From Nocardia sp. (GTDB taxonomy: Bacteria; Actinomycetota; Actinomycetes; Mycobacteriales; Mycobacteriaceae): 53,111 bases of DNA. Below the pieces are notes generated by a model. It made no database searches. It saw only the letters and a program-made list of their open reading frames with translations, and was not told the origin of the DNA. The stretch spans positions 1-53,111 of the forward strand of contig NZ_JAODNK010000013.1 in assembly GCF_025465275.1 (NCBI RefSeq), read 5' to 3'. This document shows, piece by piece, positions 9,010 to 17,139 of this stretch (positions are counted from its first letter, which is position 1; every line of letters begins with the position of its first letter). A program made the position numbers and the translations under genes.

Positions 9010-9500
9010 TCACGAACTACACGCGACGGCGTCTGGCGCGGGTGGGTCTGTGATCGTCTGCGCGATCTCCTCGTGGTTGCTCGGCTGCTGCGTCTCGGTG
9101 TACGCCGGTGGGGGAGAAGCCGCTACCGTGGTGGCCGACCTCGTCGCCGCGTAGTTGTCCTGTTGGGAGAGAACGGCAATGGCCTCGGCGAACACGCCGC
9201 AGCTCGGATAGCGCTTGGCGAGCGCGCGGACGATCACGTCATCGAGAGCGGACGGAAGTCTTGGTGCGCCAACGGTCGCCGGCCCCTGGCTCGGTTTGGG
9301 TCAGGACCCGTTCCCGCCACCCGGGATCCGGGCGGCTCAACAGAATGTTTCCCGGTTTCACATCGCGATGGAGCATGCCTTTGGCATGCGTGTAATCCAG
9401 CCCCCCGGCGACTTCGCCGATGATGCGCACCGAGCAGGCGCTCGATCGTGTATCCCGCGAAATCTGACCCGGGACAAGGTCTTTCACTCGACTATTGTGT
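9010..9500 (-). pseudogene. Ser/Thr protein kinase remnant with internal deletion
   Basis: Read on the minus strand, about 9300-9450 encodes VRIIGEVAGGLDYTHAKG and MLHRDVKPGNILLSRPDPGW. This is the alpha-E helix and the HRDxKxxN catalytic loop of an actinobacterial Pkn-type kinase. In another frame, about 9165-9270 encodes APRLPSALDDVIVRALAKR and YPSCGVFAEA, the last helices of the same kinase fold, followed by a short Pro/Thr-rich tail ending at 9010. The activation segment (DFG to APE, roughly 120 residues) and the whole N-lobe with the Walker-like Lys are missing, and the two surviving pieces are out of frame. It cannot make an active kinase. Confidence 0.82.
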
Positions 9501-9546
9501 CCCAACGTGCGGGTGTCGGCATCGCTACTGTGTCGCCGATCGGTCC

Positions 9547-10035
9547 CTATCCCGCTGCCTTCGGGACCAGCGACAGTCCGTGCGTCCGCATGATTTCGGC
9601 GACCTTGGTCATGTCTCGTGGACCGGGCGGCAGTTGGCTGAGGTCCCGGTAGTACTCCTCCAGTCCCGGTGGTGAGACGACCGCGACAATGCGGGTCTCC
9701 TCCTCGAACGGGTTGTAGAACACATGGGGTACGTTGCGCGGCAACAGCATCGACGCACCGGGCACCAGAGTGCGTGCGACGCCGTCGAGTTCGACGACGA
9801 CCTGGCCCGCCGTGCAGATGAACAGCTCGTCCTGCCGGGTATGGACATGGGTGGGTGGCCCGCCGAGGCCCGGCGGCACCACGTACTCGAACAGCGAATA
9901 CGCACCGCCGGTGTCCGCGCCGTCCAGTCGTAGGTAGATACCGAGTCCGATCGCGCCCATATTCTCGCCGCTGTCCGGCAGTTTGAGCGCGGTGTCGTCC
10001 GCCTGATCGGCTCGGGTCTGCTCGTCCACGTCCAC
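9547..10035 (-). CDS. Cupin-domain protein
   Basis: 162 residues with one cupin beta-barrel: the first motif is THVHTRQDELFICTAGQVVVELDG (about 58-82) and the second VPHVFYNPFEEETRIVAVVSP (about 101-121). The His/Glu pattern could bind a metal. Start GTG 10035 is preferred because AAGGAG (10047-10042) lies 6 nt before it; ATG 10050 sits on top of that ribosome site. The function is unknown: such small cupins act as dioxygenases, isomerases or binding proteins. It is divergent from the flavin monooxygenase, with about 170 bp between them, which suggests joint regulation. Confidence 0.85.
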   Translation of the reverse strand: MDVDEQTRADQADDTALKLPDSGENMGAIGLGIYLRLDGADTGGAYSLFEYVVPPGLGGPPTHVHTRQDELFICTAGQVVVELDGVARTLVPGASMLLPRNVPHVFYNPFEEETRIVAVVSPPGLEEYYRDLSQLPPGPRDMTKVAEIMRTHGLSLVPKAAG

Positions 10036-10204
10036 AACCGACTCCTTCATTCGTCGCGGCCACCCGGGCCGCGCGGGGCTGGGCTTCCAGCGTGACCCCG
10101 CACCGCATCGAGTCCGACACATCATCCCTCTGGGAGGAACGGTCGTTTGCGGTTCTGCGCTTGTGCGCCGACGCTGTGGTGACCGAAATGTCAGGGGTCC
10201 AGTC

Positions 10205-11707
10205 ATGCGAATCGCGATCATCGGCGCCGGCGTCGCCGGTCTCACCACGGCGAAGGTACTCACCCAGGCCGGGCACGCGGTCACGGTGTTCGAGAAGGCG
10301 CCGGATGTCGGCGGGGTGTGGAGCCGGACGCGGCGCTATCCGGGTCTGACCACTCAGAGCCCCAAGGCGCAGTACTCGTTCTCGGATTTTCCGATGCCGC
10401 GCGACTTCCCGGAGTGGCCGACCGGCGCGCAGGTGCAGGAGTATCTCGCCGGGTACGCCGCCGCGTTCGGGCTCGACGAGATCATCCGCCTGAACACCGA
10501 AGTGACTGCCGCACAGCCGAGTACCGAGGACCGCTGGACTCTCACCTCGGTGTCGTCCACCTCCGAGCCTGTCACCGAGACTTTCGATCGTCTGGTCATC
10601 GCCAACGGGGTGTTCTGTGAACCCGCCGTTCCGTCGTACCCAGGTCTGCGAGAATTCCAGGAGGTGGGTGGAATCCTCTGTGCCGGAACTGAATTCCATG
10701 ACGCTGAGCAGGCGCGCGGAAAGCGCGTCCTGGTCGTCGGCTACGGCAAATCGGCGTGCGATGTCACGGTCCCGATCAGCGGCGTCGCGGCGAGCACGGA
10801 TGTCATTGCCCGGCAGATGCTGTGGAAGGTCCCGCGCCGGATCGGCGGCCGGGTCAACTTCAAACTGCTGCTGCTCACCCGGCTCGGCGAGGCGCTGTTC
10901 CGCTATGCACGACTGCGCGGTGTGGAGAAGTTCCTGCACGGTCGGGGCAAGGGGATGCGCGACCGCATGATCAATTCCGTTGGCGTGACCTCGATTCGGC
11001 AATTCGGATTGGATACGCTCGGGCTGGTGCCGCCCGGGCAGATGGAGGACATCGTCCGGGGCGCAATCGGTTTGGCCACCGAGGGGTTCTTCGAGAACGT
11101 GGCGGCGGGGATGATCAACGTGCATCGCGACCGCACTATTACCAGTTTGCTCGCCGTCGACGGCCGCCCCTTCGCGCAGTTGAGCGACGGCACCTCGTTG
11201 CCCGCCGACCTGATCGTCTGCGCCACCGGATTCACCCAGGGCGTGCCGTTCCTGCCCGCCGGTGTGCGGGAACGGGTATTCGACGAGCGCGGGAACTTCT
11301 TGCTCTACAGGCAGATTCAGCCGGTGGACGTGCCCGGCCTGTACTTCAACGGCTACAACTCGTCGTTCTTCAGCCCGCTGAATGCGGAGATGGCGGCGGT
11401 GTGGATCGGGGCCGACGTGGCGGGCCTGCTCGCGCTGCCGGACGCTGATACCAGGCGTCGGGCCGTCATCGATCAGCTCGCCTTTCTCGATTCGGCCACG
11501 GACGGGCATCACTGCCGGGGCACGAAGATCATTCCGTTCTCCATGCACAATGTGGACGAGGTGCTCGGCGATATCGGCCTCGACATTCCCGCGCCGGTTC
11601 GCGCCTGGCACTGGCTGGCCCCGATCGACCCGGCCGCCTACCGCCGGATCACCCCGGCACTGGTCCGCCGTCAGATCGAGTCCACCCGGGGTGCGGCGGT
11701 GAAGTAG
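10205..11707 (+). CDS. Flavin-containing / Baeyer-Villiger-type monooxygenase
   Basis: 500-residue class B flavoprotein monooxygenase that would oxygenate an organic substrate (ketone, amine or sulfide) using FAD and NADPH. MRIAIIGAGVAGLTTAKVL at the N-terminus is the FAD Rossmann motif, GVWSRTRRYPGLTTQSP the flavin-contact loop, and GKRVLVVGYGKSACD (about residue 177) the NADPH Rossmann motif. The FMO fingerprint FxGxxxHxxx is degenerate here (CAGTEFHDAEQ), and ATGF at about 340 matches the family. ATG 10205 begins exactly at the Rossmann strand. It lies among aromatic-ring catabolic genes. Its 3' end overlaps the convergent IclR gene by 37 bp. Confidence 0.9.
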   Translation: MRIAIIGAGVAGLTTAKVLTQAGHAVTVFEKAPDVGGVWSRTRRYPGLTTQSPKAQYSFSDFPMPRDFPEWPTGAQVQEYLAGYAAAFGLDEIIRLNTEVTAAQPSTEDRWTLTSVSSTSEPVTETFDRLVIANGVFCEPAVPSYPGLREFQEVGGILCAGTEFHDAEQARGKRVLVVGYGKSACDVTVPISGVAASTDVIARQMLWKVPRRIGGRVNFKLLLLTRLGEALFRYARLRGVEKFLHGRGKGMRDRMINSVGVTSIRQFGLDTLGLVPPGQMEDIVRGAIGLATEGFFENVAAGMINVHRDRTITSLLAVDGRPFAQLSDGTSLPADLIVCATGFTQGVPFLPAGVRERVFDERGNFLLYRQIQPVDVPGLYFNGYNSSFFSPLNAEMAAVWIGADVAGLLALPDADTRRRAVIDQLAFLDSATDGHHCRGTKIIPFSMHNVDEVLGDIGLDIPAPVRAWHWLAPIDPAAYRRITPALVRRQIESTRGAAVK

Positions 11708-12474
11708 GCCCGCGACGATGCGGCCGCGGCCATGCAGACCGCGGGTGCGATCCGATCGGCCCGTACCATGGCGCTGGGCCCCGAGACCGAGACAGCCGCG
11801 ACGACATCGCCCAGCGGCCCGAAAATCGGTGCGGCAACGCAACTTACGCCGACATTTCCCTCCTCGCGCTCGGCCGCCCACCCTCGGGAGGGGACCGCGG
11901 CGAGTTCTCGCAGAATGGCCGTCTTACTGGTCAAGGTGCGCGGAGTGCGTTGCGGCAGTGCGGAATCGAGCACCGAGTCGACCGTCTCCCGGTCGGAGTA
12001 GGCGAGAATGGCGCGGCCCAGCGCGGAGCAATACACCGGAACGACGCCGCCGGTCTGCGAGAGCATCGGCATGGGCCGGTGCCCGCTGATCTTCTCCACC
12101 ACCAGAATCCGGCCACCCTCCAGCACGCCGAGTTGCACGGTGGTCATCGTGGCATTGTGCAGGTCGTGCAGGAACGGCAGCACGGCCTCGCGCAATTGCA
12201 GCCGGATCGGCGCGAGGCTGGCGATCTCGAACAGATGGCTTCCGATCCGATAGCGGTTGCCGAACTTGTCCAGCCAGCCGAGTTCGGTCATCCGTTCCGC
12301 TGCCCGGTACACGGTGGAACGCGGTAGCCCGCAGCGGGCGACCAGGCCGGCCAGGCTCAATTCGCGATGCGTCGTGTCGAACGCCCCGAAAATGGCTGCC
12401 GCGCGCTCCAATCCGCTGATCGGCGTCTCGCGCGCGACGCTGTCGGCGTCGCCCGGTGTGGTGTTGTTTCGCAC
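11671..12474 (-). CDS. IclR-family transcriptional regulator
   Basis: 267 residues. An N-terminal winged helix (about 18-80: LERAAAIFGAFDTTHRELSL, LVARCGLPRSTVYRAAERMTELGWL) is followed by the IclR effector domain (about 95-255: TTVQLGVLEGGRILVVEKI, GRAILAYSD, GWAAEREEGNVGVSCVAAPIF, AVSVSGP). IclR proteins commonly control aromatic-acid catabolic operons beside them. Here it is divergent from the cupin / hydrolase / extradiol dioxygenase operon, so it probably regulates that operon and itself from the 126-bp gap, which holds a perfect GACCGT-N4-ACGGTC palindrome. Confidence 0.95.
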   Translation of the reverse strand: MRNNTTPGDADSVARETPISGLERAAAIFGAFDTTHRELSLAGLVARCGLPRSTVYRAAERMTELGWLDKFGNRYRIGSHLFEIASLAPIRLQLREAVLPFLHDLHNATMTTVQLGVLEGGRILVVEKISGHRPMPMLSQTGGVVPVYCSALGRAILAYSDRETVDSVLDSALPQRTPRTLTSKTAILRELAAVPSRGWAAEREEGNVGVSCVAAPIFGPLGDVVAAVSVSGPSAMVRADRIAPAVCMAAAASSRAYFTAAPRVDSI

Positions 12475-12558
12475 GTCGGTAGCCGTTTCTCTCAGGGGAA
12501 CGCTTCGACCACATTCAGCCCGATACCAGCCAGGCTAAATCAGAAGGCTTGGCAACGG

Positions 12559-12574
12559 GACCGTCTTGACGGTC
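12559..12574. promoter_or_regulatory. Candidate IclR operator
   Basis: A perfect 16-bp palindrome, GACCGT-CTTG-ACGGTC, in the divergent gap between the IclR gene and the meta-cleavage operon, 27 bp before the cupin start. Its location fits an operator; which protein binds is inference. Confidence 0.5.
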
Positions 12575-12600
12575 GATGGCGGCAGAACGGAGACAATCCG

Positions 12601-13104
12601 ATGGCGGGCAGCGGAAACAATTTCCAGGTGGCGGACTTTCTCGGCACCCTCGCGGACACCGTGCCGCCCGGTGCGGCACGCCCGCTCGTGGTGCACGCCG
12701 ATCAGTTGATGCCACTACCGGCCGACCAGGTGCACAACCCGACCGCACTGGCGATCGCCGGCCGGCTTCCCACTGTCACCTTCGAGATCTTCCGGCAGAC
12801 CATCCCGGCCGGGCTGAGCTCGGATATGCAGCGCCACCACCACGAGACGGTGCACTACGTCCTCTCCGGCACCGGGCACAGCGAGATCGAGGACGAGACC
12901 GAGCCCTGGGGGAGTGGGGATTTCATCTACACCCCGCCGTGGACCTGGCACCGCCACTACAACGACTCCGCCGCCGAACCGGTCGAATTCCTGACCATCG
13001 AGAACTCCCGGCTGCTCGGCGCGCTCGGAGTGGGGCGGCGGCAGAGTGCCGGGTTGGTGACCGTCGCGCAGGCCCGTGCCCGATTCGGAAAGGAACCGCA
13101 ATGA
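12601..13104 (+). CDS. Cupin protein, first gene of the meta-cleavage operon
   Basis: 167 residues with a cupin core at about 75-145: RHHHETVHYVLSGTGHSEIEDE and GSGDFIYTPPWTWHRHYNDS. The HHHE/H arrangement resembles metal-binding positions in gentisate/hydroxyquinol-type ring-cleaving cupins, but the protein is only half the length of gentisate dioxygenase. It may be a small dioxygenase, an isomerase or an accessory protein. Start ATG 12601 follows CGGAGA. Its stop overlaps the next start by 4 nt (ATGA), so the two are translationally coupled. Confidence 0.88.
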   Translation: MAGSGNNFQVADFLGTLADTVPPGAARPLVVHADQLMPLPADQVHNPTALAIAGRLPTVTFEIFRQTIPAGLSSDMQRHHHETVHYVLSGTGHSEIEDETEPWGSGDFIYTPPWTWHRHYNDSAAEPVEFLTIENSRLLGALGVGRRQSAGLVTVAQARARFGKEPQ

Positions 13105-13979
13105 ACGCGCTACCCGAGCACATCAGTATCTGGGGCGAATTGTCCACCACCGCACATGAATTGCACTTCGTGGACGTCGCCGGAGTCCGGACGCGGGTGC
13201 TGCGCGCCGGGTCCGGACCGGAGCTGATCCTGCTGCACGGCACCGCCGGTCATCTGGAGGCGTATGCCCGAGACATCACGGGTCTGGCCCAGGATTTCCG
13301 GGTGACGGTCTACGACATGGTCGGCCACGGGTGGTCCGACCTCCCGGACTATCCGTACACGACCGATGTGCTCGCCGCGCACCTGATCGGGCTGATGGAC
13401 GCCCTCGGTATCCAGGCCGCGCACCTGTCCGGTGAATCCCTCGGCGGCTGGGTCGTCGCCTGGCTCGCCGCGCACCATCCGGACCGGGTGCGGCGGCTCA
13501 TCCTCAACACCCCCGGCAATATCGCGGACAAGCCGGCGGTCATGGTGAAGATGCGTGAGAGCACCATGGCCGCGGTGCGCGACCCGAGCCCCGCCACGGT
13601 GCGCCAGCGGGTCGAATTCCTTTTCCATCACAAGGAATTGGTCACCGACGAGCTGGTCGACCTGCGCCGCGCCGTCTACAGCCGCCCCGGCTTCGAGCGG
13701 GCCGCCGAGAACATTCTGGTGCTACAGGATCCGTTGGTGCGCAAGGACTTCGCCTGGCGACCCGAATGGGTCGGCAAGATCACCGCACCGACGCTGCTGC
13801 TGTGGACCGACCACGATCCGACCGGCGGACTCGACGAAGCCGAGCTGCTGCTGAACTGGTTGCTCGACGCCCGCCTGCACGTGATCGCCGACGCCGGGCA
13901 CTGGCCGCAGTGGGAGAAACGCGACGAATTCCTGCGCGCGCATCGCGATTTCCTGCTGCTCGGCAAGGATCCGGCATGA
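13101..13979 (+). CDS. Alpha/beta hydrolase, meta-cleavage product (C-C bond) hydrolase-like
   Basis: 292 residues. Oxyanion motif LLHGTAGH at about residue 43; nucleophile elbow GESLGG (Ser at about 112); acid in LLWTDHDPTGG (about 236); catalytic His in IADAGHWPQWEK (about 263). This triad and the DAGHWPQWE motif are characteristic of BphD/MhpC/HsaD hydrolases, which split ring-fission products into a dienoate and an acid. Sitting directly between a cupin and an extradiol dioxygenase, with ATGA overlaps on both sides, it is most likely the step after ring cleavage. The exact aromatic substrate is unknown. Confidence 0.9.
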   Translation: MNALPEHISIWGELSTTAHELHFVDVAGVRTRVLRAGSGPELILLHGTAGHLEAYARDITGLAQDFRVTVYDMVGHGWSDLPDYPYTTDVLAAHLIGLMDALGIQAAHLSGESLGGWVVAWLAAHHPDRVRRLILNTPGNIADKPAVMVKMRESTMAAVRDPSPATVRQRVEFLFHHKELVTDELVDLRRAVYSRPGFERAAENILVLQDPLVRKDFAWRPEWVGKITAPTLLLWTDHDPTGGLDEAELLLNWLLDARLHVIADAGHWPQWEKRDEFLRAHRDFLLLGKDPA

Positions 13980-14926
13980 CCGAGATCGCGGGCCTGGTCG
14001 CGATCTCGCACTCACCGTTCGCGCAATTGCTGCCACCGGACGGACCCACCGCACCCGGCGCCCGCTTCCTCGCCGCCGCCGGGCGGGTCGCCGCGGCCGT
14101 GGCGCGGCTGGCACCCGATGCGGTGATCGTCATCGGCCCCGACCATTTTCATGCCAACTTCTACGATCTGATGCCGCCGTTTGTGCTCGGCGTGGAACAA
14201 GCCACCGGCTTCGGCGATTTCGGCAGCCGGCCGGGACCGTTGCCGGTGGCCGACAAGCTGGCCTGGTCGATCCGGGAGCAGGTCACCGCGGCCGGATTCG
14301 ACTTGGCCCTGTCCTATGCGCTGACGGTCGACCACGGCATTGTGCAGAGTTACGAAATAATCTGCGGCACAGCGGATATCCCGGTAGTCCCGCTGGTCGT
14401 CAACACCACCGCGCCGCCCTTGCCCGCCCCGCCCCGCTGCGTCCAGCTCGGGCGGGCGCTCGGCGCTGCCGTCCGCGCCTCCGACGTCGCAGGGCGGGTG
14501 CTGCTCATCGCCAGTGGCGGACTGTCGCACTGGCTGCCGTCCGCCGATCCCCGTGACCCGGAGCTCGACCGCGAACGCCGAGCCGGGGTAATCCACGGCG
14601 GACGTGATCCGCACGCCTTCGACGCGGCCCGCGAACCCCGTATCCGCGCCCTCGGCGGCGATCCGAACGCCCAGGTCAATACCGAATGGGACACCTGGTT
14701 CCTGGACCGCCTGTGCCACGGCGATCTGGCATCCATCGCCGCGCTCACCGAGGACGAGCTCGAACGTGTCGCGGGCCGCGGCGGCAACGAGATCCGCAAC
14801 TGGCTGATCGGGGCCGCCGCGGTGGCAGAGCCGTTCGTCTGGACCAGCTATGAGCCTGTCCCCGAATGGATTACGGGAATGGGCATCGGAACCACCTTCC
14901 CCATAGACCAGCCGAAGTCGGCATAG
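13976..14926 (+). CDS. Class III extradiol ring-cleavage dioxygenase (MhpB-like)
   Basis: 316 residues of the LigB/MhpB superfamily, Fe(II) enzymes that open catechols beside the two hydroxyls. Metal/catalytic histidines are visible in AISHSPFAQL (His 12), VIGPDHFHANFYDLMPPFVLG (about 55-75) and ALTVDHGIVQSYE (about 118-130). VPLVVNTTAPPLPAPPRC and LIASGGLSHWLPS also match 2,3-dihydroxyphenylpropionate 1,2-dioxygenases. Start ATG 13976 overlaps the hydrolase stop by 4 nt. A 7-bp stem over the stop codon (14911-14933) may help end the message. The product is expected to be the substrate of the upstream hydrolase. Confidence 0.93.
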   Translation: MTEIAGLVAISHSPFAQLLPPDGPTAPGARFLAAAGRVAAAVARLAPDAVIVIGPDHFHANFYDLMPPFVLGVEQATGFGDFGSRPGPLPVADKLAWSIREQVTAAGFDLALSYALTVDHGIVQSYEIICGTADIPVVPLVVNTTAPPLPAPPRCVQLGRALGAAVRASDVAGRVLLIASGGLSHWLPSADPRDPELDRERRAGVIHGGRDPHAFDAAREPRIRALGGDPNAQVNTEWDTWFLDRLCHGDLASIAALTEDELERVAGRGGNEIRNWLIGAAAVAEPFVWTSYEPVPEWITGMGIGTTFPIDQPKSA

Positions 14927-14971
14927 CTTCGGCGGCACCGGGCGGCCCGAAACCTGCGAGATCATCTAATG

Positions 14972-14993
14972 TGACTATACTATAGGATAGTCA
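14972..14993. promoter_or_regulatory. 22-bp near-perfect palindromic operator before the thioesterase gene
   Basis: Arms TGACTAT (14972-14978) and ATAGTCA (14987-14993) flank ACTATAGG; 10 of 11 base pairs of the dyad match. The inner TATACTATAG also resembles a -10 element, so a bound repressor would block the promoter. TetR-type regulators often use such sites, but no regulator gene is adjacent. The site lies 35 bp before the thioesterase start. Confidence 0.7.
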
Positions 14994-15027
14994 GGTGCGG
15001 TGATGGCATCGGACGTGGATCGACGAA

Positions 15028-15819
15028 GTGGATAGAGGGAAATTGCCAACCTCGATTGCGGAATTCTTGGGGCCCGGTGCACCCATCGACTTCCCGGACA
15101 TGAAGAGCCTCAACGGTTTCAGTGGGCTCCATGGTGGTCTCGCGACAGCTCTGCTGCTTCGCCATATGCGTGCTCATGTTCCGCCGGATCGTCAACTTGT
15201 CTCCCTGTCCGCTCGCTTCCTGCGGCCGCTCGGCAGCCCGATCTCGATCAGTTCCGAATTGGTCAGGAACGGATCGACCGCGACGCTGACACAGGGCGCC
15301 GCAGTGTCGGAGGGGAAGGTCGGGGTCGACGCGCATGCCGTGTTCGGGGGTCGGTCCGGTGGCTTCCGGGAGTTTGCTACCGAGCTTCCGGTATCGATCA
15401 CCAGCAGGGACGAGTCGGAGGTCTTCGTGGTGCCGCCGGAGTTCGTGCCGATCTCGCAGCGGATGGAGGTGCGGCCGGCGACCTCGGAACTGCCGTATTC
15501 CGGGGCCAAGGATCCGGTGCTGTGCGCGTGGATCCACCTGCGAGAAGAGGTCGTCTCCGCTGATGAGCGGCTGCTCATCCTGGTTGACGCGCTGGCGCCT
15601 TCCTATGCGGCGGTGCTGGGGGAGCTGCACATGGTGCCGACCGTGGAGATGTCGGTACAGCTGTCGGTGGCGGCCTACCGGACGGATTTCGATTGGGTTC
15701 TGGTCCGCGCCGAGACCACCGGCGCCGATGGTGGCGGTTGGGTGCGAGAACTGGTCGACGTATGGAGTGAGGACGGTTCACATCTGGCTTCGTGCTCGCA
15801 ACTTCGGGTCGTCCGGTGA
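15028..15819 (+). CDS. Thioesterase-family protein (double hotdog, TesB-like)
   Basis: 263 residues resembling actinobacterial acyl-CoA thioesterase family proteins: an N-terminal hotdog (about 30-115: NGFSGLHGGLATALLLRHM, LSARFLRPL) and a C-terminal hotdog (about 150-262: LCAWIHLRE, LLILVDALAPSYAAVLG, SVQLSVAAYRTDFDWVLVRAET, WVRELVDVWSEDGSHLASCSQLRVV). It would cleave an acyl-CoA thioester. Start GTG 15028 lies 34 bp after a strong palindromic operator. No partner gene is co-transcribed, so it seems to be a singly regulated unit. Confidence 0.85.
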   Translation: MDRGKLPTSIAEFLGPGAPIDFPDMKSLNGFSGLHGGLATALLLRHMRAHVPPDRQLVSLSARFLRPLGSPISISSELVRNGSTATLTQGAAVSEGKVGVDAHAVFGGRSGGFREFATELPVSITSRDESEVFVVPPEFVPISQRMEVRPATSELPYSGAKDPVLCAWIHLREEVVSADERLLILVDALAPSYAAVLGELHMVPTVEMSVQLSVAAYRTDFDWVLVRAETTGADGGGWVRELVDVWSEDGSHLASCSQLRVVR

Positions 15820-15937
15820 GCGCCCCAACCCATAGATCCGGCCTATGACTACATAGAAGGCTTCGGTCTACCGGGTGGGCGGCGGCGGGCGCACGCTCGA
15901 ATGGAACCGCCGATACAGCGGACGAGAGGAGCGAATC

Positions 15938-16321
15938 ATGACCTATCAGCGCCGCCGCCCTACCTTCCCGGAGTGGTTGGGGTACACCGTCGGCCGCCCG
16001 ATGCCGGATGATCTGCGCGACTGGGTACTTCGGGACCTGACCGGAAAGCATGCTTACACAAGGCATCTCGTGCGCGGCATGGTGCCGTTCCTGCCGATCT
16101 TCGCCGTCTTTCTGCTGTTCTTCCCCGGTGCGCTGTGGCTGCGCGGCGCCATGACCTTGCTCGCGCTGATCCTCGCCCTGTTCTACTGCGCGGCGTACAT
16201 GGCCCCCAACCGCGCCTACCGGCTGACTCAGCACGGTCTGCCCGCCGACCTGGATGCCCCCGGAGTCCTGCACGCCACCAACGCGGAGCGCGTTCGCTAC
16301 GCCCACAACCATCCGCACTGA
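15938..16321 (+). CDS. DUF5313 membrane protein
   Basis: 127 residues matching the mycobacterial DUF5313 family: PTFPEWLGYTVGRPMPDDLRDWVLRDLTGKHAYTRHLVR, then two transmembrane helices (about 48-66 and 68-87), then the signature YMAPNRAYRLTQHGLPADLD. The function is unknown; the family is essentially restricted to Mycobacteriales. Start ATG 15938 has GAGAGGAGC upstream. Confidence 0.9.
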   Translation: MTYQRRRPTFPEWLGYTVGRPMPDDLRDWVLRDLTGKHAYTRHLVRGMVPFLPIFAVFLLFFPGALWLRGAMTLLALILALFYCAAYMAPNRAYRLTQHGLPADLDAPGVLHATNAERVRYAHNHPH

Positions 16322-16599
16322 CGACACGCAATCCTCCCGCGCCGCGGCTCGCCGCGCAGGTAATTTCATTCGGTCGCATATCTTCTCGCCTGGATGTTCG
16401 ATTGTTTCGTCTCGGTATCGAATCCGGATTGGCGGACGTTGGCGAGGTAGCGTCGAATCCGCACTTCACACAGTGTTATTCGTGGAATCGGAGGCGCGGA
16501 TATGCGTAGTGGCGGTCGTGTATTTGTTCCAAGGCTCGTAACTGAATTCCTGGAATATCGCTGTCACTCCAGCGCCTCATCGAGGGTGAGGATTCTTCG

Positions 16600-17139
16600 G
16601 TGACGGCGCTGATCGATCTCGCAGTTGCCGAACCTCAGGTTCGAACTGTCGAGTGCCGGCTGGTCGAAGTGCTCACTTGCATCGATGACATCGACCGTTT
16701 GCAAGCGGTGGTGGCGCATGTACTCGAGCGCTGCCATCGAAGATGGTGCGGGCGAAATGATATTGATGCGTTCCCGCCGATAGGCCGCTGGGCGCATATC
16801 GAGCGCCCTCCGGCGCCACCCGGCTGCCGCACGCCGAGGGAGCACATTCGTAATGCCGCGCTCGGCCGCCGGCAGCACCTCGACCCGATCCACGGACTCG
16901 AAGCCGCCCTCATGATGACCTCGGGCTGCCCGGCTTTTGTCATCGCCGGTGATCCGAGCCAGGATCCTCGCCTGCCGCGCAGCTCCTCGGGAGCCCGCAC
17001 GCTGGTGATCACCCTCTTCGCGCTCGACGGCGACGATCTCTCACTGGCCGAAGGCCTGCTCACCGCGGTCCTGGAGCTGTGCAGCGCAACGCTGCTGCGC
17101 CGGAATGTGCGCCAGGATCACCTGACCTTCACCGACTGA
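16600..17139 (+). CDS. Hypothetical protein
   Basis: 179 residues, not recognised. It keeps consistent G/C third positions and plausible helical segments (LEVLTCIDDIDRLQAVVAHVLERCH-like N-terminal part and a C-terminal LSLAEGLLTAVLELCSATLLRR helix), so it is probably real. The middle (about 60-100) is rich in Pro, Arg and Cys and looks less protein-like. The only start is GTG 16600 with a weak ribosome site. Its 3' end overlaps the convergent membrane-protein gene by 11 bp. Confidence 0.5.
   Translation: MTALIDLAVAEPQVRTVECRLVEVLTCIDDIDRLQAVVAHVLERCHRRWCGRNDIDAFPPIGRWAHIERPPAPPGCRTPREHIRNAALGRRQHLDPIHGLEAALMMTSGCPAFVIAGDPSQDPRLPRSSSGARTLVITLFALDGDDLSLAEGLLTAVLELCSATLLRRNVRQDHLTFTD

Noticed and set aside
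10036..11881. Long minus-strand frame across the flavin monooxygenase
   Set aside because: Shadow of the plus-strand gene; only its distal end (9300-9450) carries real kinase-remnant sequence.
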